In this document: in pieces, positions 1 through 6,175 of the stretch | How positions within the stretch are numbered: the stretch's first letter is position 1 | How the letters are laid out: each line of letters opens with the position of its first letter | Source: Acetobacteraceae bacterium | Lineage (GTDB): Bacteria; Pseudomonadota; Alphaproteobacteria; Acetobacterales; Acetobacteraceae | Direction: 5' to 3' | Length of the DNA: 8,559 nt | NCBI GenBank assembly: GCA_947476855.1 | Contig: CANJSR010000192.1 | Coordinates: forward strand, 1 to 8,559 | The notes under the pieces: generated by a model | What the model saw: the letters and a program-made list of their open reading frames with translations, nothing else | Database searches by the model: none | What the model was told of the DNA's origin: nothing | Position numbers and translations under genes: made by a program

Positions 1-112
1 CGTGACGGTCCCGCCCGCGACGCTGCGGATGCTGTTCAACCATCCCCTGACGGACAAGGGTCTGGCGGCATTCCTGTCGGATTGGGCAAAGACCGGCCAG
101 ACGATCGCCTGA
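1..112 (+). CDS. fsa: Fructose-6-phosphate aldolase / transaldolase (TalC/Fsa family), C-terminal end, partial
   Basis: Only the last 36 codons are present; the reading frame starts at base 2 and ends at the TGA at 110-112. The tail contains [14 protein letters not shown] followed by [10 protein letters not shown]. This matches, from memory, the conserved end of the small (about 215-residue) transaldolase/fructose-6-phosphate aldolase family, where it forms the C-terminal helix packing on the TIM barrel. These cytoplasmic enzymes make a Schiff base with a lysine that lies outside this window. The DUF484 gene follows after 5 bases. The fsa - DUF484 - xerC order is familiar in alphaproteobacteria and supports the call. 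Aldolase versus transaldolase activity cannot be decided from this fragment. Confidence 0.85.
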   Translation, partial: VTVPPATLRMLFNHPLTDKGLAAFLSDWAKTGQTIA

Positions 113-117
113 CCCGC

Positions 118-1044
118 ATGCCCCAGCCGCGGGAGCGGGACGAGGTCGTCACGGCGGCGGATGTCGCGGCGTTCCTGCGTGCCAATCCCGTCTGGCTGGC
201 GGAGAACCCGGCTCTTTACCGCGTCCTCGCCCCGCCTCGGCGGGTGCATGGGGAGACGTTGGCCGACCACATGGCCGCGATGCTGCACGCCGAACGCGCC
301 CATGCCGCCTTGATGGCCGAACAGGCCGAGGACGTGCTGGCCGCGGGCCGAGCGGCGGTGGGGATGACGGAAAGGGTGCAGCGGGCGGTTCTGGCGCTGC
401 TGCGGTCGCCCGATCCGCTGGACTGCATCAACGATGAAATGCCCGGCATTTTAGGCGTGGACGCGGTGGGCCTGTGCGTGGAGGGGATCGGTGAAGCGTC
501 CCGGCTGCGGATGCTGCCCGCCGGGACCGTTGCGCGCCTGATGGCCGGTCGGCAGGTCCGTTTCCGCGCTTCCACCACGGACGCTCGGCTTTTGCACGGA
601 GAGGCGGCGGGGTTGTCCGGGCAAGACGTGCTGGTGGCCGTGCCTGGGCATGGGGACATTGTGGATAGGGGTCGGTCTGACGATGACCCCCTGATGGGCG
701 ATGGTGGGTTCCGCCGGGGTGATGCCCCGGCCGCCCGCATGCTCGATCCTGTCTTTCCCCGCCCGGTCATGCCCCACCCCGTCATCCCCGGGCTTGTCCC
801 AGGGACCAACACAAGCACCGGTGCGGCTATTGGTCCCCGGGACAGGCCCGGGGATGACGGGGGTGGGGCCAATAAAGGGGTGGGGGCGAGTGACGGGGAA
901 GAAGGCCAGCCAGTCATCCCCCGCTCCGGCCCACCAGCCCTCCTCGCGCTCCTCGCCCGAGACTCGCGCGCCCTCGAACCCGGCCAAGGCACCGCGGCTC
1001 TGGCGTTTCTCGGGCAGGCCGTCGCCGCCGCGCTCGGCCGTTGA
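118..1044 (+). CDS. DUF484 family protein carrying an in-frame palindromic insertion
   Basis: This 308-residue protein belongs to DUF484, a GAF-like family of unknown function encoded next to xerC in many proteobacteria. Residues 11-40 give the family N-terminus (VTAADVAAFLRANPVWLAENP). A charged, probably coiled-coil stretch follows at about 45-80, then a helical and beta region with the VGLCVEG strand near 117-123. The C-terminus PPALLALLARD...LEPGQGTAALAFLGQ (272-300) is also typical. Family members are usually about 215-235 residues. The excess is residues about 178-271, a Gly/Pro/Asp-rich stretch that looks foreign and sits between VLVAVPG and PPALLALLARD. I chose the ATG at 118, just 5 bases after the upstream stop, over a TTG at 82 that would overlap fsa by 31 bases and add residues outside the conserved region. 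There is no clear Shine-Dalgarno, so coupling to fsa translation is likely. The stop overlaps the xerC start by one base. Confidence 0.85.
   Translation: MPQPRERDEVVTAADVAAFLRANPVWLAENPALYRVLAPPRRVHGETLADHMAAMLHAERAHAALMAEQAEDVLAAGRAAVGMTERVQRAVLALLRSPDPLDCINDEMPGILGVDAVGLCVEGIGEASRLRMLPAGTVARLMAGRQVRFRASTTDARLLHGEAAGLSGQDVLVAVPGHGDIVDRGRSDDDPLMGDGGFRRGDAPAARMLDPVFPRPVMPHPVIPGLVPGTNTSTGAAIGPRDRPGDDGGGANKGVGASDGEEGQPVIPRSGPPALLALLARDSRALEPGQGTAALAFLGQAVAAALGR
649..930 (+). repeat. In-frame palindromic repeat element inserted in the DUF484 gene
   Basis: This stretch of about 282 bp (94 codons) interrupts the DUF484 reading frame without breaking it. Its core is a long inverted repeat: 781-809 pairs with 830-858 at 27 of 29 positions around a 20-base loop, which itself holds the perfect palindrome GCACCGGTGC at 815-824. 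The C-rich and G-rich flanks (about 752-780 and 859-905) extend the symmetry imperfectly. A smaller hairpin, GGGGTC 668-673 with GACCCC 685-690, lies in the left part. The sense translation reads VIPGLVPGT...GPRDRPGDDG. From memory this signature is shared by palindromic repeats scattered in many alphaproteobacterial genomes, comparable in concept to Rickettsia palindromic elements. The outer borders are inferred from where DUF484 similarity resumes and could shift by a few codons. I see no target-site duplication and no transposase. Confidence 0.75.
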
Positions 1045-1955
1045 TGACCGGCTTCGAGGCCCGCGCCGCCTTCCTCACCTGGCTTGGCCAGGAACGACAG
1101 GCCTCCCCTCTGACCGTCGAGGCCTATGGCGCCGACATCGCCGCCTTTCTCGGCTTCCTGACCAACCATCTGGGCGGAGAACCCGATCTGGCTGCGCTGG
1201 CAGCCCTGCGGCAGGCCGATATCCGCGCCTGGCTCGCCGATCAGGCCAATGACGGGGCGATCAACGCGACCCGCGCGCGCCATATGGCGGCAGTCCGCAC
1301 GTTCTTCCGCTTTCTCGCGCGCCGCCACGGGGTCGATAATCCGGCCATCAAGCTCGTTTCCACCCCGCGTTCGAAACGTCCGATGCCCCGTCCCCTCGCC
1401 GCCGACCAGGCGAGCGCCTTGACCGCCGATATCGGAGAGGTCTCGGACAAGGCCACCACCCAGGCCCGCGACACGGCGCTGTTCACCCTGCTGTACGGCT
1501 GCGGGCTCCGGATTTCCGAGGCCCTGGGCCTGGACGTCCGCGACGCCCCGCTGCCCGGATCGGACTCGATGCTGCGCGTGATGGGCAAGGGATCCAAGGA
1601 ACGGATCGTCCCGGTGCTGCCGGCAGTGCGGGAGGCTCTGGCCGCCTGGCTGACCCTGCACCCCGATCGCCAGTCCGCCAGCCCGCTGTTCGTCGGCGAG
1701 CGCGGTGGGCGGCTCAATCCCGCGGTGGCGCAGAGGACGATGCGAGCCTATCGGCATCTGAACGGGCTGTCGGACCATGCGACGCCGCACGCATTGCGGC
1801 ATTCCTTCGCCACCCATCTGCTGGCGGGTGGGGCGGACCTACGCTCGATCCAGGACCTGCTGGGCCATGCCAGCCTGTCGACGACCCAGCGCTATACGGC
1901 CGTCGACACGGACCGGCTGATGGAAGTCTGGCGGAAGGCTCACCCGCGGGCTTAG
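1044..1955 (+). CDS. xerC: Tyrosine recombinase XerC
   Basis: A 303-residue tyrosine site-specific recombinase that, with XerD, resolves chromosome dimers at dif during FtsK-dependent segregation. The N-terminal SAM-like core-binding domain spans about 1-100 (FLTWLGQERQ...TVEAYGADIAAFLGFL). The catalytic domain spans about 117-295. All catalytic positions are visible: R156 in LYGCGLRISE, the lysine of MGKGSKER (182), H249 and R252 in PHALRH, H275 in LLGHAS, and the nucleophile Y284 in TTQRYT. Length matches E. coli XerC (298). The ATG at 1044 overlaps the last base of the DUF484 stop; a TTG directly before it is less likely. XerC is chosen over XerD because of the DUF484 neighbour; sequence alone is less decisive. 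The gene ends in a four-base overlap with the convergent yejA. Confidence 0.93.
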   Translation: MTGFEARAAFLTWLGQERQASPLTVEAYGADIAAFLGFLTNHLGGEPDLAALAALRQADIRAWLADQANDGAINATRARHMAAVRTFFRFLARRHGVDNPAIKLVSTPRSKRPMPRPLAADQASALTADIGEVSDKATTQARDTALFTLLYGCGLRISEALGLDVRDAPLPGSDSMLRVMGKGSKERIVPVLPAVREALAAWLTLHPDRQSASPLFVGERGGRLNPAVAQRTMRAYRHLNGLSDHATPHALRHSFATHLLAGGADLRSIQDLLGHASLSTTQRYTAVDTDRLMEVWRKAHPRA

Positions 1956-3829
1956 CGCCGCCGAGCGGCGTCGGTCGCGGCGGCTTTTGTGGCGTCGACC
2001 CACCAGAGGTCGAAGTTCACGCCCTCCCGGATCGGCGCCTCGGGCTTGCCGAAGCGGTCCCACACCGCGACCTTGAAGTCCCGGCTGCCCCAGTTCGGCA
2101 CCAGGAAATACCGCCACAGCAGGACGCGATCCAAGGCTCGGGCGGCGGGGATCAGGGTGTCCCGGTCCTCGGCCGTGATCACCTTGTTCAGCAGGGCGTC
2201 GATCGCCGGCTCACAGATACCCGGGATGTTCGTGCTGCCCTTTGTGTCCCTGGACGCGCAGCTCCAGTAATCCCGCAGCTCCGTGCCTGGAATGTCACCC
2301 TGGGAGAATATCAGCATGACCGCGTCGACATCGAAGTCGTCAGTCAGGTTCTGATACTGCGCCGGATCGACGGTCCGCACCTTGGCGTCGATCCCCAGCT
2401 TCTGGAGGTTCTGCACATAGGGCAGCGTCGGCCGCTCCAGCGACGGGTCCGGCAGCAGGATCGTGAAGGACATCGGCTGCCCCTTCGCATCCACCACCTT
2501 CCGGTCCTTGATCTGCCATCCCGCCTGCCGCAGCAGCTCGATCGCGCGCCGAAGCTGGTCGCGGTTGTTGCCCGAGCCATCGGTGACCGGCAGCTTGTAG
2601 GGCTGGGTGAACAACTCGGGCGGCAGGTCCTTGCGGAAGGGTTCCAGCAGCGCCAGTTCCGCACCCTCCGGCACGCCGGACGACGCCAGGTCGGAGTTGC
2701 TGAAGTAGCTCGTGGTGCGGGTATAGGCGTCGTAGAACAGGTTCTTGTTGGTCCACTCGAAATCGAACATCTCGGTCAGTGCCTGGCGGACCAGGGGGTT
2801 CGCGAAGGCGGGGCGACGGGAATTCATCGCGTACCCCTGCATCCCGCCGGGGAGACGATGGTCATAGACCTGCTTCTGCACCAGCCCCGTCTTCACCGCC
2901 GGGAAATCATAGGCCGTGGCCCAGTTCTTCGAGATGTTCTCGCTGCGGATATCGACCTTGCCGGCTTTGAAGGCCTCCATCGCGACCGTCGAGTCCCGGA
3001 AATACTCCAGCCGCACGCGGTCGAAATTGTTGGTTCCGACACCGGTCGGCAGGTTCGCCGCCCACCAGTCCGGCCGTCGCTCGTAGACGACACTGCGGCC
3101 GAGCTCGAACTGCGTGATGCGGTAGGGGCCGGAGCCGACCGGCGGGTCGGTGAGCGGCTTGGTAAAGTCACGGCCCTCGAAGAAATGCTTCGGCAGGATC
3201 GGCAGGCCGCCCACCAGCAGGGGCAGTTCGCGGTTCTCGTTGCTCTTGAAATGGAAGACGACCCGGCGCTCTCCCACGGTTTCCACATTCTTCACGTCGG
3301 CGAGTTGGATGCGGTAGCTGGGCCGACCCTTTTCCAGCAGCGTACGGAAGGTCCAGGCCACATCCTCGGCCGTGACGGGGCGGCCGTCGGAGAATTTGGC
3401 TTCCGGCCGGATTTCAAAGGCGACCCACATCCGATCGGCGGGCAGTTCGATCACCGAGGCCAGGTGACCATAGGCCGTCGCGACCTCATCGGCCGAGGGG
3501 GTCAGCAGCTTCTCCCACACATGCCCGATCGAGGAACCGGAGCCGGACCCGCCCGGCAGGATGACCCATGGCGCGATGGTGCGAGCCTCAGCCGTGCCGC
3601 GCAGGATGAAGGGGTTGAACCCGTCGAAGGTGCCAACGGCGGCTAAGGAGACCTCTCCGCCCTTGGGCGCGTTCGGGTTCACATAGGGAAAATGCGGAAA
3701 ATCCGCTGGCAGAGCGGGTTTGCCGAGGATGGTAATCCCGTGGCTGCGCGTAACGGGCTGGTCCGCCGCCAGGGCAGGCGGGATCAACCACGCGGTCGCA
3801 AGCAGGGAGGCAACGGCAAAAGCGCGCAT
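1952..3829 (-). CDS. yejA: YejA-like periplasmic oligopeptide-binding protein (ABC transporter, SBP family 5)
   Basis: A 625-residue extracellular solute-binding protein of family 5, closest to YejA, which feeds oligopeptides and microcin C to the YejBEF importer. A Sec signal peptide spans 1-21, with a hydrophobic core and an ALA cleavage site before ADQP. There is no lipobox cysteine, so the mature protein should be soluble in the periplasm. Family marks are YVNPNAPKGGE (49-59), FNPFILRG (71-78), FSDGRPVTAEDV (146-157), GSGPYRI (232-238), GYAMNSRRPAF (332-342) and FDFEWTNKNLFYDAYTRT (355-372). Length is close to E. coli YejA (604). No permease or ATPase genes are visible here, so its transporter partner must lie elsewhere. 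It is the last gene of the minus-strand set, 85 bases after hisN, with its own strong ribosome-binding site. The C-terminus ends in a low-complexity Ala/Arg tail that overlaps the xerC terminator candidate. Confidence 0.92.
   Translation of the reverse strand: MRAFAVASLLATAWLIPPALAADQPVTRSHGITILGKPALPADFPHFPYVNPNAPKGGEVSLAAVGTFDGFNPFILRGTAEARTIAPWVILPGGSGSGSSIGHVWEKLLTPSADEVATAYGHLASVIELPADRMWVAFEIRPEAKFSDGRPVTAEDVAWTFRTLLEKGRPSYRIQLADVKNVETVGERRVVFHFKSNENRELPLLVGGLPILPKHFFEGRDFTKPLTDPPVGSGPYRITQFELGRSVVYERRPDWWAANLPTGVGTNNFDRVRLEYFRDSTVAMEAFKAGKVDIRSENISKNWATAYDFPAVKTGLVQKQVYDHRLPGGMQGYAMNSRRPAFANPLVRQALTEMFDFEWTNKNLFYDAYTRTTSYFSNSDLASSGVPEGAELALLEPFRKDLPPELFTQPYKLPVTDGSGNNRDQLRRAIELLRQAGWQIKDRKVVDAKGQPMSFTILLPDPSLERPTLPYVQNLQKLGIDAKVRTVDPAQYQNLTDDFDVDAVMLIFSQGDIPGTELRDYWSCASRDTKGSTNIPGICEPAIDALLNKVITAEDRDTLIPAARALDRVLLWRYFLVPNWGSRDFKVAVWDRFGKPEAPIREGVNFDLWWVDATKAAATDAARRR
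1957..1988 (+). terminator. Candidate intrinsic terminator of the fsa-DUF484-xerC unit
   Basis: Immediately after the xerC stop, GCCGCCG (1957-1963) can pair perfectly with CGGCGGC (1978-1984) around a 14-base loop, and TTTT follows at 1985-1988. A competing smaller hairpin, CGCCGC 1956-1961 with GCGGCG 1965-1970 and a three-base loop, overlaps it. A GC-rich stem with a short T run has the form of a Rho-independent terminator on the plus strand. The whole element lies in the last codons of the convergent yejA gene, where it encodes an Ala/Arg-rich tail. The T run is short, so the call is tentative. Confidence 0.4.
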
Positions 3830-3839
3830 GGAATCTCAA

Positions 3840-3844
3840 CCTCC
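3840..3844 (-). promoter_or_regulatory. Ribosome-binding site of yejA
   Basis: On the minus strand GGAGG lies 10 bases before the ATG at 3829. It is the clearest Shine-Dalgarno in the window. It supports this start, and it suggests that yejA, which is separated from hisN by 85 bases, is translated independently rather than by coupling. The same gap (3830-3914) shows a 5-bp stem (GTGGC/GCCAC) and C/G-rich runs, but no convincing terminator or promoter. Confidence 0.6.
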
Positions 3845-3914
3845 GATCAGAACCCCCCTTGAGTGGGAGGGCCGGGGTGGCGGGTAAGCCACAGCACGGA
3901 CCGAGAGAGACGCG

Positions 3915-4688
3915 TTAACCGTCCCCCAGCAACCCCACCACCGGACCCAGCAACGCTGGGTCCCCAACAGCCAGCACCCGACCATCGCCATCGGCCCGCA
4001 ATGGCTTGCCGGACCAATCGGTGACCCGGCCGCCAGCACCTTCGACAACTGCGACCAAGGGAGCCCAATCCCACGTCTTCATGTCGGATTCCGCGACCAC
4101 GTCGATCTGGCCCAGCGCGAGCAGCCCATAGGCATAGCAGTCGCCGCCCCAGTAGTTCCGCCGGACCGCGTTCTTCAGCCGGTTCCAGCGGGGGGTGTCG
4201 TCGCCCAGCATCTCGGGGCTGGTGCAGCTGAGTTCGGCATTACCGATATCGGCGCAGGGCCGGCAGCCGGCGGTGCCGCCCATCGGCCCGCGGAACGTGG
4301 TCGGACGGCCACGGGCACCGACCCAGCGCTCGCCGGTCACGGGCTGGTCGATGATGCCGAGGATGGGGATATCGTCTTCCAGCAGCGCGATCAGCGTGCC
4401 GAAGGTCGGGCGTCCGGTGATGAAGGCGCGAGTGCCGTCGATCGGGTCCAGCACCCAGCGCAGCCGAGCCTGGGGACGGTCGAGCCCGAATTCTTCGCCG
4501 AGGATACCGTGGTCGGGGAACCGTTCCGACAGCACGGCCCGCATCGCCAGTTCGGCGGTGCGGTCGGCGATGGTGACGGGGGAACGGTCGGTCTTGAGGT
4601 CGGACGCGACGCCCGCGCGGAAGAAGGGCCGGATGGCGGCGGCGGCTACATCCGCCGCTGCCTCGGCCGCCGCGATCAGGCGATCCAT
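3915..4688 (-). CDS. hisN: Histidinol-phosphatase of the inositol monophosphatase superfamily (HisN type)
   Basis: A 257-residue Mg-dependent phosphatase of the inositol monophosphatase fold, cytoplasmic. Metal-site motifs are all present: D42 in VTIADRTAE, E65/E66 in ILGEEFG, the DPIDGT box at 81-86, and D207 in TWDWAP. The stretch WGGDCYAYGLLALGQIDVV (180-198) matches the HisN-type histidinol-phosphate phosphatase branch rather than SuhB or CysQ. The expected reaction is histidinol phosphate to histidinol, the penultimate stage of histidine synthesis. The substrate is inferred from the branch and was not tested. The start at 4688 is 8 bases after the cytochrome c stop (4697), so the two genes are probably co-transcribed. 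The only upstream sequence resembling a Shine-Dalgarno is weak. No other his genes are visible here. Confidence 0.88.
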   Translation of the reverse strand: MDRLIAAAEAAADVAAAAIRPFFRAGVASDLKTDRSPVTIADRTAELAMRAVLSERFPDHGILGEEFGLDRPQARLRWVLDPIDGTRAFITGRPTFGTLIALLEDDIPILGIIDQPVTGERWVGARGRPTTFRGPMGGTAGCRPCADIGNAELSCTSPEMLGDDTPRWNRLKNAVRRNYWGGDCYAYGLLALGQIDVVAESDMKTWDWAPLVAVVEGAGGRVTDWSGKPLRADGDGRVLAVGDPALLGPVVGLLGDG

Positions 4689-4696
4689 GGGTCCGA

Positions 4697-5236
4697 TCAG
4701 GGCAGCGGCATCGGCGACTTGGACAGACCGCGTAGATAAGCGATCACGTCGGCGCGCTGCTTGTCGTCCTTGATGCCGGCGAAGGCCATGCGGGTGCCGG
4801 GAGCAAAGGTGCTGGGCTTGGCCAGCCACTTGTTCATGTCCTCATACGACCAGTTGCCCGCGACGCCCTTGAGCGCGGCGGAGAAGTTGAAGCCGTTCGC
4901 ACCCTGGCCATGCGGCGCGCCCAGCACGCCATACAGGTTCGGGCCGACGCCGTTCTTCCCGCCATCGGTGAAGGTGTGGCAGCTCGCGCAAAGCTTCTTG
5001 GCGATGCCTTCGCCGGCGCCCGCATCCGCGGCGGCCATCAGCGGCGCGATCGGCGCGAGTTCCACCGGCTTCGCGGCTTCCTTGCTCCCGGACGCCTCGG
5101 GCATCGCGATGTTCAGCACCGGATGGTCAGGCTTATGCGGGTGGACGAGGATCGTACCGATCGTCCCGGTGACGAAGAAGGCGATGCCAGCGATCAACAG
5201 CGCGGCAATACCCTTGTTGAATTCCATACTATCCAT
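4697..5236 (-). CDS. Membrane-anchored class I cytochrome c (CycM-like)
   Basis: A 179-residue protein with an uncleaved N-terminal anchor (hydrophobic residues about 9-31), a flexible Pro/Ala/Glu linker (about 35-70) and a single cytochrome c domain (about 75-172). The heme-attachment motif is CASCH at 83-87. GVGPNLYGVLG (96-106) and the probable methionine axial ligand M150 in PGTRMAFAG are conserved features of the mitochondrial-like c2/c552 group. It should sit on the periplasmic face of the inner membrane and carry electrons from the bc1 complex to a terminal oxidase. The electron-transfer role follows from the family; the partners are inferred. A second in-frame ATG at 5227 could also serve as the start. 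It is first in the minus-strand set with hisN and is divergent from kdsB. That arrangement is familiar to me from Rhodospirillales. Confidence 0.9.
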   Translation of the reverse strand: MDSMEFNKGIAALLIAGIAFFVTGTIGTILVHPHKPDHPVLNIAMPEASGSKEAAKPVELAPIAPLMAAADAGAGEGIAKKLCASCHTFTDGGKNGVGPNLYGVLGAPHGQGANGFNFSAALKGVAGNWSYEDMNKWLAKPSTFAPGTRMAFAGIKDDKQRADVIAYLRGLSKSPMPLP

Positions 5237-5433
5237 GTCGGCCCAACGTCCCCGTCGTCATGCGATGCCCGTCGTCATACACTGGATGCGCCGACTGCTG
5301 GCCGAGGGCGGTCGCGCCGTTGCGCCGAACCGAACGCATCCATAAGGTGCGCGCACCATAGGGAAACGATTACAGACCTTCAAGCCACTGCCGGCCATTT
5401 CCCGCCGAGCAATTCCAGGACCTGCCGCGCGCC
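5237..5433. promoter_or_regulatory. Divergent intergenic region between the cytochrome c gene and kdsB
   Basis: This 197-base region must hold the promoters of both directions. It contains a perfect 12-bp palindrome, GGTGCGCGCACC, at 5346-5357, with partly symmetric flanks. On the cytochrome c side, CCCGTCGTCAT is repeated exactly at 5251-5261 and 5268-5278, a period of 17 bases. I could not identify a convincing -35/-10 pair on either strand. The AT-richest part is about 5338-5375, next to the palindrome, so that is the likeliest promoter location. Confidence 0.4.
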
Positions 5434-6171
5434 GTGAACCCGATCGTCATCATTCCGGCCCGCATGGCCGCCGCCCGCCTGCCTGGGAAACCCCTGGCGG
5501 ATATCCATGGCAAGCCGATGATCGTCCATGTGTTGGACCGCGCGCGAGAAGCCGATATCGGCCCCGTGGCCGTCGCCTGCGGCGATGCGGAGATCGCGGA
5601 CGCCGTGCGCGCGGCCGGCGGCATCGCGGTGCTGACCGATCCGGCCCTGCCGTCCGGCACCGACCGCGTGCATGCCGCCCTGCTCTCCCTCGATCCTGAT
5701 GGCCGGCATGATGTCGTGGTCAACCTGCAAGGGGATGTCCCGACGCTCGATCCCGCGCAGCTGCGTCTGGTGGTCACGCCGCTGGCCGACCCGGCGATCG
5801 ACATCGGCACGCTGGTCGTGCCGATCCTGTCCGATCACGAAGCGCTGACCGAGTCCTTCGTCAAGGCTGTCTGCGCCTTTCCGGACGGCGCCGATGTCGC
5901 GCCCGCGCTGTATTTCTCCCGCGCGCCGATCCCCTGGGGCGAAGGCGCCCGGTGGCACCATATCGGCATCTACGCCTTCCGCCGCGCGTCGCTGGAACGC
6001 TTCGTCACCCTGCCGCCCAGCCTGCTGGAACGGCGGGAGAAGCTGGAGCAGCTGCGGGCGATGGAGGCCGGCATGCGCATCGCCTGCGCCCGCATGGCGC
6101 ATGGCCTGTTCGGGGTGGACACGCCCGAGGACCTGGAACGCGCCCGAACCCTGTTGAACCCGAAAGCCTGA
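5434..6171 (+). CDS. kdsB: 3-deoxy-manno-octulosonate cytidylyltransferase (CMP-Kdo synthetase)
   Basis: A 245-residue cytoplasmic enzyme that activates Kdo with CTP to CMP-Kdo for the inner core of lipopolysaccharide. The N-terminal nucleotide-binding signature IIPARMAAARLPGKPL (6-21) includes R15 and K19. Other family marks are GKPMIVHVLDRA (26-37), SGTDRV (74-79), the metal-binding aspartate region NLQGDVPTLDP (97-107), YFSRAPIPW (160-168), HHIGIYAFRR (175-184), EKLEQLRAMEAG (202-213) and VDTPEDLERAR (228-238). Length matches the family (about 248). The start is GTG at 5434, with AGGAC at 5417-5421 as a modest, somewhat distant Shine-Dalgarno. No ATG begins a better reading. The canonical QGDEP reads QGDVP here. 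pheA follows after 4 bases, so the two genes are probably one transcript. Presence of kdsB shows a Gram-negative host with Kdo-containing LPS. Confidence 0.93.
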   Translation: MNPIVIIPARMAAARLPGKPLADIHGKPMIVHVLDRAREADIGPVAVACGDAEIADAVRAAGGIAVLTDPALPSGTDRVHAALLSLDPDGRHDVVVNLQGDVPTLDPAQLRLVVTPLADPAIDIGTLVVPILSDHEALTESFVKAVCAFPDGADVAPALYFSRAPIPWGEGARWHHIGIYAFRRASLERFVTLPPSLLERREKLEQLRAMEAGMRIACARMAHGLFGVDTPEDLERARTLLNPKA

Positions 6172-6175
6172 TCTC

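Noticed and set aside
701..1252. A 183-codon plus-strand open frame across the palindromic element and the start of xerC
   Set aside because: It is in a different frame from both DUF484 and xerC, and shows only palindrome-derived and Arg/Pro/Ser-rich sequence. DUF484 homology clearly resumes in the other frame after the insertion.
216..1817. A 533-codon open frame on the minus strand running antisense through DUF484 and xerC
   Set aside because: It has no family resemblance or coding context and lies wholly opposite two well-supported genes. Long antisense open frames are common in GC-rich DNA, and its PGLSRGP-type stretch is just the palindromic element read in reverse.
2858..3646. A 262-codon plus-strand open frame opposite yejA
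   Set aside because: It lies wholly antisense to a strongly supported solute-binding protein gene and has no recognisable motif.
3830..3914. A terminator or small gene between hisN and yejA
   Set aside because: Only a 5-bp stem with no T run is visible. Short open frames here (for example from 3839 in another frame) are shadows, and only the yejA ribosome-binding site is convincing.
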